64,000 nt of DNA from positions 75,163-139,162 of the forward strand of contig DLMJ01000046.1 in assembly GCA_002479255.1 (NCBI GenBank), in the 5' to 3' direction. This DNA comes from Candidatus Binatus soli (GTDB lineage: Bacteria > Desulfobacterota > Binatia > Binatales > Binataceae). The notes under the pieces were generated by a model, which saw nothing but the letters and a program-made list of their open reading frames with translations, searched no databases and was not told the origin of the DNA. A program made the translations under genes and the position numbers. Shown here in pieces: positions 7,070-14,895 of this stretch (its first letter is position 1; each line of letters starts with the position of its first letter).

Positions 7070-7420
7070 ATGAAGAAGATCCGTTTCGTCTGGAAATCCA
7101 CCTGCACCACTTGCCGCGACGCGCGAAGTTTCCTGCGCAAGGATCTTGGCGCCGAGCTCGACGAGCGCGACTACGCGCGAGTTCCTCTGAGTGCCGGTGA
7201 GCTGAAGGATCTGTTTGCGGGCCGCGACCCGCGCGATTTTCTAAACCCGCGCAGTCCGGCCTTCAAGGCGATGGGCCTGGCGGGTAAATCGCTCACGGTC
7301 GAGCAGGCGTTTGCGCTGATGGTGAAGGAGCCGAATCTAATCAAGCGGCCGATCGTCGTCGCGGGCAGAGAAATGATCGCGGGCTTCGATCGCGAGCGGC
7401 TGCGCGCCGCGCTGAAGTAA
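7070..7420 (+). CDS. ArsC/Spx-family thioredoxin-fold protein
   Basis: The 116-residue product has a CTTC pair at Cys12 and Cys15 right after the first beta strand and the NLIKRPIVV segment whose Arg sits near the active site in ArsC-like proteins. Size and layout fit the ArsC family, which includes glutaredoxin-dependent arsenate reductases, Spx regulators and uncharacterised YffB-type proteins. Nothing nearby (no arsR, arsB or arsenite exporter) suggests arsenic detoxification, so a general thiol-redox role is equally likely. The gap to the upstream gene is 31 bases. Confidence 0.8.
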   Translation: MKKIRFVWKSTCTTCRDARSFLRKDLGAELDERDYARVPLSAGELKDLFAGRDPRDFLNPRSPAFKAMGLAGKSLTVEQAFALMVKEPNLIKRPIVVAGREMIAGFDRERLRAALK

Positions 7421-7477
7421 AGTGCGGTAGATTGCACCTGATCCTGTACCCGTTGGCACGGGAGGCCAGTATTAAAA

Positions 7478-7532
7478 GGCCGCGCGCGACAACGGAGCGC
7501 GGTCTTAGCACTGCGCTGCCGTCGCCACGGCC
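7478..7532 (-). repeat. Modular intergenic repeat (copy 3, inverted)
   Basis: This is the reverse complement of 4076-4130 with a single mismatch in 55 bases. It fills most of the gap between the convergent ArsC-like and LysR genes and its end coincides with the LysR stop codon (TAG at 7534-7532). Confidence 0.8.
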
Positions 7533-8557
7533 TACGCCGTCTTCTCGGTCTTCTCCGCTTTCTCGGCCTTCTCGGCGCGATCCGAGTTGTTCGCGTCGTT
7601 GTTGCGTTCAGCGCGCTCGCCGCGCGGCGCGCGCTCGGTCTTGTCGCCGGTCTTGTCGCCGCGAGCACGGGGCACGACGTTGCTGGTCGTCAGCACCTCG
7701 ATAAACTTGTGCACCGCAGGCGAGAGTTCGCGGCCGCGCTTGTAGATGATCGCCAGCGGACGCAGAAAGCTCCCTTCCTGGAACTCGAGCATCCGCAGAG
7801 TGCCGCGCGCGACCTCGTTCTCGATCGTCATCCGGGGCACGATTGCGCATCCAAGGCCAATCTCGACGGCGCGCTTGATGGTCTCAATGTTGTCGAATTC
7901 GAGCGCGTAGATCGGCTTGACGCCGTACTGGCGCAGGATTCGATCGGAGGCCTTTCGGGTCGGGATATCGCGCTCGTATCCGACAAACTTCTGACCCTGC
8001 AACTGTCCGACATTTACCTTCGAGTGCTTGGCCAGCGGATTGTCGGGCGGCACGGCGAGCACGAGTTCGTCATGGCGAAACGGCACCGAGACGATTTGGC
8101 TGCGCTTGGCCGGATAGGCAACGACGCCAAGATCGACCTTGCCTTCGATGAGGTCTTCGTAAATTTTGTTCGAGCGCAGATATTCGAGATGGACATTGAC
8201 GGCCGGAAAGTTGCGGAGAAATTCGGTCAGATACGGCGGCAATTCGTGCAAGCCAACGCTGTAAACGGTGCCGACGCGAATCGTGCCCGCGACCACCGAG
8301 CCGATTTCACGCAACCGATTCTCCAATTCCAGGAAACGGCGCACGATTTCCTTGCTGGCGGTGTACAGAATCTGTCCGGCCGGCGTGGGTTTGACTCCGG
8401 CTCGTCCGCGTTCTATCAATCGGCAGTCGTACTTCTCTTCCAGGCTTCGGACCTGCTGGCTGACCGCCGACTGAGTAACGAAGTTTTGCGATGCGGCATA
8501 AGAAAAGCTTCCGCTCTCGATTATGTCGCAGAAGACCTTTAGCGTTTCTATATGCAT
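7532..8557 (-). CDS. LysR-family transcriptional regulator with charged C-terminal tail
   Basis: From the start at 8557 the protein is 341 residues. It opens with a LysR winged helix-turn-helix (MHIETLKVFCDIIESGSFSY, SQNFVTQSAVSQQVRSLE) and continues with a periplasmic-binding-protein-like effector domain (GTIRVGTVYSVGLHELPPYL). Longer starts exist at 8575 and 8605. It is read divergently from the acyl-CoA dehydrogenase, the classical arrangement for a LysR regulator and its target, so it likely controls that gene. The effector molecule cannot be told from sequence. The last 45 residues are a low-complexity charged tail with KAEKAEKTEKTA-like repeats, unusual for the family. The stop codon overlaps a dispersed repeat. 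Confidence 0.88.
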   Translation of the reverse strand: MHIETLKVFCDIIESGSFSYAASQNFVTQSAVSQQVRSLEEKYDCRLIERGRAGVKPTPAGQILYTASKEIVRRFLELENRLREIGSVVAGTIRVGTVYSVGLHELPPYLTEFLRNFPAVNVHLEYLRSNKIYEDLIEGKVDLGVVAYPAKRSQIVSVPFRHDELVLAVPPDNPLAKHSKVNVGQLQGQKFVGYERDIPTRKASDRILRQYGVKPIYALEFDNIETIKRAVEIGLGCAIVPRMTIENEVARGTLRMLEFQEGSFLRPLAIIYKRGRELSPAVHKFIEVLTTSNVVPRARGDKTGDKTERAPRGERAERNNDANNSDRAEKAEKAEKTEKTA

Positions 8558-8799
8558 GCTACCGACTTGGCGCATAAGCCTACGTGATAGATCACTCTGA
8601 CGCAAGTAGTAGCCATGATGACAAAATTATCGGCCCTCAAACAGCGCACGGAACGAACGCGCGTGGGTCGAGAGGGCAGGATACGAGAGGGCATGATTCC
8701 GGTAATCCAGAAGATCGCTCGACGCGGCCGGACTGTGGCGGCGGTCTGCGTCCACAATCTTATAGTAAAACGCCTTTCGAAAATCGCAAGGAGCGCAAG

Positions 8800-9969
8800 A
8801 TGTTGGATTTATTAAGAGACCTCGATTTTTTTCACCTCGACGAACTGCTGACCGATGAAGAACGGATGGCCCGCGACACGGCTAAACGCTTCGTGGATCG
8901 CGAAATCATCCCGCAGATCGAGCACCATTTTGCGAATGAAACCTTCCCAATGCATCTCGTACCGCAAATGGCCGAGCTTGGGATGTTTGGAGCTAATCTG
9001 AAGGGTTATGGATGCGCAGGCATGAATAACGTGGCGTACGGTCTGATCATGCAGGAGCTCGAAGCAGGAGACTCGGGGTTGCGCTCGTTCGCGTCCGTGC
9101 AAAGCGCGCTTTCGATGTACGCGATTTATGCAAACGGCAGCGAAGAACAGAAGCAGCGCTACTTGCCGGAAATGGCCAAGGGAAAATTGATCGGCTGCTT
9201 CGGTCTGACTGAGCCTGACCACGGGTCGGACCCGGGCGGGATGGAAACGCGGGCGCGGCGCGATGGCGATGGATGGATCCTCAACGGGACCAAGCGATGG
9301 ATCACGAACGGCTCGATCGCGGACGTCGCCATCGTGTGGGCGAAGGTCGAGGAGGGTATAACCGGGTTCCTCGTCGAGAAGGGGACGCCGGGATTTTCGA
9401 CGCGCGATATCCACGGAAAATTTTCGATGCGCGCGTCGATCACTTCGGAACTGATTTTAGAGGACGTGCGAATTCCCAGGACAGCGCATCTGGAAAAAGC
9501 GCGCGGGCTGAAGGGTCCGCTCGGATGCCTGACGCAGGCGCGCTACGGAATCGCGTGGGGCGCGATCGGCGCGGCGCGATCGTGTTTCCATTGCGCGCTG
9601 GATTACACGAAATCGCGCAAGCAATTTTCGCGTCCGCTGGCCGGCTATCAACTGGTGCAGGCAAAGCTGGTGAGGATGCTGACCGAGATCACCAAGGCGC
9701 AGATGGTTTGCCTGCGGCTGGCTCATCTGAAGGATCAGGGCAAGATGCGCCCGGAGCACGTCTCGTTCGCAAAGAGAAATAACGTCAACGAGGCGCTCAA
9801 GATCGCACGCGACGCGCGCGACATGCTCGGCGCCAACGGAATCGTGAACGAGTACCCGGTGATCCGTCACATGCTGAACCTGGAGACGGTGAACACCTAC
9901 GAGGGCACCTTCGACGTGCATACGTTGATCCTCGGCCGCGACATCACGGGCGAGAACGCGTTTGAGTAA
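8800..9969 (+). CDS. gcdH: Glutaryl-CoA dehydrogenase-type acyl-CoA dehydrogenase
   Basis: ATG 8800 is chosen because AAGGAG lies six bases upstream and the 389-residue length matches glutaryl-CoA dehydrogenases; an open frame extends upstream to 8584 without homology. The FAD enzyme shows CFGLTEPDHGSDPGGM, the substrate-binding RYGIAWG near residues 248-254, the dimer segment SRKQFSRPLAGYQL, and the catalytic Glu at about 368 in TYEGTFDVHTLILGRDITG, a hallmark of the glutaryl-CoA group. It would oxidise and decarboxylate glutaryl-CoA to crotonyl-CoA in lysine, tryptophan or aromatic degradation. Related short-chain acyl-CoA dehydrogenases are possible. Two SDRs and an HpaB-family gene follow. 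The 8558-8799 gap between it and lysR holds a TATAGT box near 8761 but no clear -35. Confidence 0.87.
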   Translation: MLDLLRDLDFFHLDELLTDEERMARDTAKRFVDREIIPQIEHHFANETFPMHLVPQMAELGMFGANLKGYGCAGMNNVAYGLIMQELEAGDSGLRSFASVQSALSMYAIYANGSEEQKQRYLPEMAKGKLIGCFGLTEPDHGSDPGGMETRARRDGDGWILNGTKRWITNGSIADVAIVWAKVEEGITGFLVEKGTPGFSTRDIHGKFSMRASITSELILEDVRIPRTAHLEKARGLKGPLGCLTQARYGIAWGAIGAARSCFHCALDYTKSRKQFSRPLAGYQLVQAKLVRMLTEITKAQMVCLRLAHLKDQGKMRPEHVSFAKRNNVNEALKIARDARDMLGANGIVNEYPVIRHMLNLETVNTYEGTFDVHTLILGRDITGENAFE

Positions 9970-10043
9970 ACGCCGGCTGCGCGCTTGCCGCTATCCGCAG
10001 CCGTCGTGCTAGAGATAGCACGTAGAGCGGGGAGAAAAATCGG

Positions 10044-10859
10044 ATGGAACTCAAGGGCAAGAATGCAATCGTCACCGGCGCGGCGCGGGGAATCGGCCGC
10101 GGAATCGCGCTCAAGCTGGCGGCGGCGGGTGCAAACGTCGCGCTCGTCGATCTCGGGAGTCCGGCAGACCGCGCGCTTACCTACAATCTCAGCGCGCAAA
10201 CTGAACTGAATCGCACGGTCGAGGAAGTCAAGGGAATCGGCGTGAAGGCTATCCCGATCCTCGCCGACGTGACGCGGTTCGCCGACCTGGAGCGGATGGC
10301 GTCGGAGGTGGTCGCGAAACTCGGCGCCATCGACATCCTCGTGAACAACGCGGGGATCATCGCGTTCGGGCCGGTGAGCGGCTTGGCCGAAGAAGCATGG
10401 GACCGCGTGATGGCGGTGAATGTGAAGGGCCAGTTCCTGTGCGCCAAGGCGTGTATCCCGCACATGATGAAGCAGAGCGAGGGCGCGATCGTGAATATCG
10501 CGTCGGTGGCGGGCAAGACCGGTCACGGCGGCATATCGGCATACTGCGCGAGCAAGTTCGCGTCGGTCGGCTTCACGCAATCGCTGGCGGAAGAGCTTGG
10601 CCCGGCGAACATTCGCGTCAACGCGGTATGCCCCGGGTACCTGCGCACTGCGATGTGGACCGACGTGCTCGGTCCGATCGTCGGCGTTCAGTACGGGATG
10701 AATCGCGAGGCGGCGTTCGACGAATTTATCGCGCGCAACACGTTCCTCAAGCGCGAGCAGACCCCGGCCGATATAGGCGAGGCGGTGGTCTATTTGTGCC
10801 AAGCGGAAAACATTACCGGCGAAACGATCAACGTCGCCGGCGGCGGCGAACTGCATTAG
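10044..10859 (+). CDS. Short-chain dehydrogenase/reductase (SDR)
   Basis: A 271-residue classical SDR. The NAD(P) motif TGAARGIG is at 11-18, the NNAG motif follows LGAIDILV, and the catalytic triad is Ser154, Tyr167 and Lys171 (YCASK). It is slightly longer than FabG because of an insert (DLGSPADRALTYN) after the second strand; the Asp there suggests preference for NAD over NADP. It lies 74 bases behind the acyl-CoA dehydrogenase on the same strand and probably belongs to the same catabolic unit. The substrate is unknown. Confidence 0.88.
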   Translation: MELKGKNAIVTGAARGIGRGIALKLAAAGANVALVDLGSPADRALTYNLSAQTELNRTVEEVKGIGVKAIPILADVTRFADLERMASEVVAKLGAIDILVNNAGIIAFGPVSGLAEEAWDRVMAVNVKGQFLCAKACIPHMMKQSEGAIVNIASVAGKTGHGGISAYCASKFASVGFTQSLAEELGPANIRVNAVCPGYLRTAMWTDVLGPIVGVQYGMNREAAFDEFIARNTFLKREQTPADIGEAVVYLCQAENITGETINVAGGGELH

Positions 10860-10919
10860 AAACTTCGCGCCGGGGGGGAGATCTGGTTGAGGACCGAAAA
10901 GTAAGCACCCTTGTTGCTC

Positions 10920-12350
10920 TCAGATCCCCGCGAGCTTGCGCGCGTATGCGGCCACCGTCTTGAAGTCGTACTCGCGGTAAGCCTGCAACTTCTCGGCTTC
11001 GAATCCGCCTTCCGCGTGCACCGCGAGCACTTCCTGGTAGCCGCCGAAATCCGACGACGTCAGATCGCCAATCAGGTTTAGCAGCCTGAGACGCTTCTCG
11101 GCATCGAAACCTTTCGCGCCGCCCATGTATTTGAGCACGTAAGCGCCGGTCGCCTCGCTGGTGAGATCTTCAGCGGCAGGCGCCGTCACCAGCAGACCTC
11201 CGGCGAGGTCCTGCACGATTTGCACCGCCTGATGGTAGTTGTGGGCGAAGTGATACTTCGCGACGTTGGTGAGGAGAGTATTCGGCGCCGCGACGCCGTC
11301 CTCGAACGTGCAGGTGCGCGCGGCATGCTCGATAAGTCCGCGCACGGTGGTGTGATACGCCGCGAGATGGGTGAGCTTGTCGCGGACGTGACCCGCGCGC
11401 GAGATTCCGTTGGCCTCGGCGATCGCGTGGCCGGCGCCCGCCATCAGTTCGAGCAGCGGCAGTTTGTACGAGACGGCGGTGAAGCGATGGAATCGCACGA
11501 AGGTCAGCGCGAGCAACCCGGCGAAGTCGATCTCGCCTTGCAGGAACACACGCTCCTGGGGCACGAACACGTCGTCGAAGACCGTCAACGTCTCCATCAT
11601 CTTGTGCCGCGCGCTAATCGGATGCTCGAAATCATTTTTAGGCGAGCTTCCGTGGGGCGATGCGAGCAGCTTCAGTCCCGGCGTGTTAATCGGCAATGCG
11701 AACGCGACGGCGTAGGCCTTGTCCTCGGCGCGCATCGCACGGGTGGGCAGGACGATCACCTCATTTGTGTTGGTCGAGACGCTGGTGTGGACCTTCGCAC
11801 CGCGCACGACGATGCCGTCGGGGCGCTGCTCGACGATTCGCACGTAGTAGTCCGGATGATCCTGCTGCGTGGGCCCGAGCGCGCGATCGCCCTTGGCGTC
11901 GGTTTGCGCGACGGCGACGGCGAGATCGTTGTCGCGGCAATTGCGGTAGTACTTGTGGATGCGCTCGCGGTACTCGGGCTTGCCGGCAGCAGCAAGCCGT
12001 TCGCCGACAATATGCAGCGCGAGCAGCGCGTCGGTGCCGATTTCCTTGATCAACACCACCAGCGTCGCGCCCTCGCGCGTCGAGGCCGCGATCAGCGCGC
12101 TGCGCTTTAGCAAGTCGTCGCCATTTTGCGGAATATGGTAGTAGCGGCTGTACTCGTCGTCGCCCTCTTTCACGACGGCGAGTCCGCGATACTTCGGATC
12201 GTGAGCCATCCGGTAGTCGAGCGCCGCGTGCTCGACTGCTATTCCGATAACAGGATGCGCGGTTACGTCCGCCACCCTTTCGCCCCTGAAAAACACCGCG
12301 CGGCCGTCGCGCAGCGAGCTTTTGTACTGTTCAGCCGTCCGTAGTCCCAT
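10920..12350 (-). CDS. HpaB/AbfD-family flavoprotein (4-hydroxyphenylacetate 3-hydroxylase family)
   Basis: The 476-residue protein has the family core: TDAKGDRALGPTQQ, the VRGAKVHTS segment, FDDVFVPQERVFLQGE and a C-terminal helical bundle (RDKLTHLAAYHTT). The family contains FADH2-dependent aromatic hydroxylases and the [4Fe-4S] dehydratase AbfD (4-hydroxybutyryl-CoA). The segments where AbfD carries its cluster cysteines read VLIKEIGTDAL and FHRFTAVSY here; the His is kept but the cysteines are absent, so it is not an AbfD-type iron-sulfur dehydratase. It most likely uses reduced flavin, perhaps supplied by a separate reductase such as that at 42781. It is divergent from the SDR at 12489 and convergent with the SDR at 10044. 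Confidence 0.82.
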   Translation of the reverse strand: MGLRTAEQYKSSLRDGRAVFFRGERVADVTAHPVIGIAVEHAALDYRMAHDPKYRGLAVVKEGDDEYSRYYHIPQNGDDLLKRSALIAASTREGATLVVLIKEIGTDALLALHIVGERLAAAGKPEYRERIHKYYRNCRDNDLAVAVAQTDAKGDRALGPTQQDHPDYYVRIVEQRPDGIVVRGAKVHTSVSTNTNEVIVLPTRAMRAEDKAYAVAFALPINTPGLKLLASPHGSSPKNDFEHPISARHKMMETLTVFDDVFVPQERVFLQGEIDFAGLLALTFVRFHRFTAVSYKLPLLELMAGAGHAIAEANGISRAGHVRDKLTHLAAYHTTVRGLIEHAARTCTFEDGVAAPNTLLTNVAKYHFAHNYHQAVQIVQDLAGGLLVTAPAAEDLTSEATGAYVLKYMGGAKGFDAEKRLRLLNLIGDLTSSDFGGYQEVLAVHAEGGFEAEKLQAYREYDFKTVAAYARKLAGI

Positions 12351-12488
12351 CGTCGTGATTTTTTCTCCGTCGGAGATTGCACCAATCGCGCCGCGCGCCG
12401 CTTATGGCGTTCGGTTGCGGCGGGTGCGAAACGCCAATATAGAAGCGCTGAGCATTCGCTGTCCAACTGCTCGCGTGGGAGAAGCGTT

Positions 12489-13253
12489 ATGGCGAGTCCA
12501 AAGATGTTCGATTTGAGCGGCAAGGTCGCCGTGGTTACGGGCGGCAACGGCGGAATCGGGCGCGGGATCGCGCTCGGCCTGGCCGAAGCCGGCGCGGCGG
12601 TCGCGATCCTTGCGCGCAACGAAGAGAAGAATCGCGCCGTTGTGGACGAGCTCGCGAAGGCGGGCGTACCGGCGATAGCGATCCAGCTCGACGTGACGCG
12701 GCGCGACGACCTGCGCCCGGCGATGGAGGAAGTCGAGCGCAAGCTGGGACCCGTCGCGATTCTCGTCAACAACGCCGGAATCGTGATCATGGGCAGCGCG
12801 CTGGATTTCAGGGCCGAGGACTGGGATCGAGTGATCGAAACGAACCTGAACTCATGCTTTTTCCTTTCCCAGATCGCGGCGCAATCGATGGTCGCTCGCA
12901 AGCACGGCAAGATAATCAATATCGCGAGCGAATATTCCCGGTTCGGCTCGCAGACCGGAATACCCTACGCCGCCGCGAAGGGCGCGCTGGTGCAGACGAC
13001 CAGGACGATGGCGATCGAGTTGGCGCCCCACAACGTCCAGGTCAACGCGATCCTGCCGGGATGGATCGAAACCGATATGACGGCGGTCGCGCAGAGCGGA
13101 CCGATGTACCAGGAAATAATCATGCGCACCCCGGCCGGCCGCTTCGGCAAGCCCGAAGAGATGGCGGGTGCGGCGGTGTTTCTGGCCTCGCAGGCGTCGG
13201 ACTTCGTAACGGGATCGATCGTGTACGTCGATGGCGGCTACGCGATCAGGTGA
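12489..13253 (+). CDS. Short-chain dehydrogenase/reductase (FabG-like SDR)
   Basis: A 254-residue classical SDR with the cofactor loop VVTGGNGGIGRG, ILVNNAG, and the catalytic Ser in NIASEYS followed by Tyr160 and Lys164 (YAAAK). The C-terminal TGSIVYVDGGY closes the fold. Arg and Asn after the second strand (LARNEEKNR) fit NADP use. GGGAGAAG precedes ATG 12489 as ribosome site. It is divergent from the HpaB-family gene with a 138-base shared promoter region, so the two are likely co-regulated. The substrate cannot be assigned; gluconate-5-dehydrogenase-like and 3-oxoacyl-type activities are both possible. Confidence 0.88.
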   Translation: MASPKMFDLSGKVAVVTGGNGGIGRGIALGLAEAGAAVAILARNEEKNRAVVDELAKAGVPAIAIQLDVTRRDDLRPAMEEVERKLGPVAILVNNAGIVIMGSALDFRAEDWDRVIETNLNSCFFLSQIAAQSMVARKHGKIINIASEYSRFGSQTGIPYAAAKGALVQTTRTMAIELAPHNVQVNAILPGWIETDMTAVAQSGPMYQEIIMRTPAGRFGKPEEMAGAAVFLASQASDFVTGSIVYVDGGYAIR

Positions 13254-13341
13254 GAGGAGCGTCCGCGTTTTCGACTGTGCTTGGCTGTTTAGCTGTTCAA
13301 CCGTTTAACGCGGGCGGCGCCGCGGCGTAAGATGCCGCATC

Positions 13342-14895
13342 ATGACTCGACGCAAAACGCCCTCTTCCGCTCGCCCTGAATCCGCGCGTCACGAGCACGG
13401 CCTGCCTGCGCTCAAACCATTGCGCGTGTTGGTAGCCGGCGAGGTAATTCTCGATCGCTACCTGTGGGGCGACGTCGCGCGAATCTCGCCCGAAGCGCCG
13501 ATTCCGATCCTGCGCGTGCAACGCCGCGAGGAAAAGCCCGGCAACGCGGGCTTCGTGATGGCGAACTTGCGCGCGCTCGGCGCGGACGTGAGCGCGCTCA
13601 GCGTGGTGGGCGCGGATCGCAACGGCGGTCTGCTGCGCGAGATTTTCGCCGATCTGGGAATCGATACCCGCTCGATTCTGATCGATCCCGACCGCCCCAC
13701 CATCGTCAAGGATCGAATGCTCGGTTCCGTGCAGGCGGCCCATCGCGCGACCCAGCAACTGCTGCGCGTCGATGAGGAAGACCCCAGTCCGCTCAAGCCC
13801 GCGCGCGAACGCGAGCTGATTGCGCGAGTCAAGTCCGAACTTCGCAACTGCGACGGCGTGCTGATATCGGATATCGACAAGGGGATGCTGACTGCGGCGG
13901 TGTTGCGGGCGCTGATCGATGGAGCCCGGGCGCGCGGCATCCCGGTGATAATCGATCCGCGCAGGACGGAGGACTTTTCGATTTATCGCGGCGCCACCGC
14001 GCTCACGCCCAATCGTCACGAAACCGAAGTCGCCACCGGGATGCACCTCACCGACCGCGTCGCGTGGCGCAAAGCGGCCGAAGCTCTCGTGCGCAAGCTC
14101 GGCCTGGAAGCGTGCCTGATAACGCTCGACCGCGACGGGATGTATCTGGCGGAACGCGGCGGCAAAGACACGTACGTATCGACGGTGCCGCGCGAGGTTT
14201 ACGACGTGACCGGCGCGGGCGATGTGGTCCTGAGCGTGTTCGGGATGTTTTCGATCGCGGGACTGGGCTTCTCGTCGGCGGCGACGATCGCGAATCTGGC
14301 CGCGAGTATCGAGGTGACCCGGATCGGCACGGAAGTGATCACGCGCGAGGATCTCGCGCGCGCACTGAGTCCCGCTCACTTAAGCTACGAGCGCAAAATC
14401 CATTCGGTGGACGAACTCAAGGCGGCGCTGGAGCGCGAGCGGCGCGGCGGTCGGCGGATCGCGTTCACCAACGGATGCTTCGATCTGCTGCACGCCGGGC
14501 ATATCCAGATGCTCGCGTTTGCGCGCGCGCAGGCCGACCTGCTCGTGGTCGGACTCAACAGCGATCGCAGCGTGCGTCGGCTTAAGGGCGACGCGCGCCC
14601 CATCTATCCTGCGGCCGAGCGGGCGAGAATCCTCGCCGCGCTGGAAGCGGTTGATTACGTGGTTGTGTTCGACGAAACGCGCGCCGAGAAAATTATTCGC
14701 GCGGTTAAACCCGACGTTTTGATCAAGGGCGAGGATTGGCGCGGCAAGCGGGTTGACGGTCAAGCGTTCGTCGAGTCACGCGGAGGAACAGTGGCGCTGG
14801 CGCCGTTGCTGGGCGGACGCTCCAGCAGCGCGACTATCGATCGGATGAATTCGAAGCCGCGCGCGGGGAAAGGCGGCGCGCGATCTGGTCGGTGA
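13342..14895 (+). CDS. hldE: Bifunctional heptose 7-phosphate kinase / heptose 1-phosphate adenylyltransferase
   Basis: The 517-residue enzyme is a fusion. The N-terminal ribokinase-like domain (about 30-340) has DRYLWGDVARISPEAPIPIL and the anion-hole motif VTGAGDVVLSVF. The C-terminal nucleotidyltransferase (about 355-505) has TNGCFDLLHAGHI with the HxGH motif and IKGEDWRGK. Together they convert D-glycero-D-manno-heptose 7-phosphate to ADP-heptose for the LPS inner core. Length is slightly above E. coli HldE because of a charged 30-residue N-terminus. Its last 62 bases overlap the end of murJ on the other strand. gmhA, gmhB and hldD are not in the window. Confidence 0.95.
   Translation: MTRRKTPSSARPESARHEHGLPALKPLRVLVAGEVILDRYLWGDVARISPEAPIPILRVQRREEKPGNAGFVMANLRALGADVSALSVVGADRNGGLLREIFADLGIDTRSILIDPDRPTIVKDRMLGSVQAAHRATQQLLRVDEEDPSPLKPARERELIARVKSELRNCDGVLISDIDKGMLTAAVLRALIDGARARGIPVIIDPRRTEDFSIYRGATALTPNRHETEVATGMHLTDRVAWRKAAEALVRKLGLEACLITLDRDGMYLAERGGKDTYVSTVPREVYDVTGAGDVVLSVFGMFSIAGLGFSSAATIANLAASIEVTRIGTEVITREDLARALSPAHLSYERKIHSVDELKAALERERRGGRRIAFTNGCFDLLHAGHIQMLAFARAQADLLVVGLNSDRSVRRLKGDARPIYPAAERARILAALEAVDYVVVFDETRAEKIIRAVKPDVLIKGEDWRGKRVDGQAFVESRGGTVALAPLLGGRSSSATIDRMNSKPRAGKGGARSGR

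Noticed and set aside
7070..7420. Arsenate resistance operon
   Set aside because: Only an ArsC-fold protein is present; no arsR, arsB/acr3 or arsA nearby.
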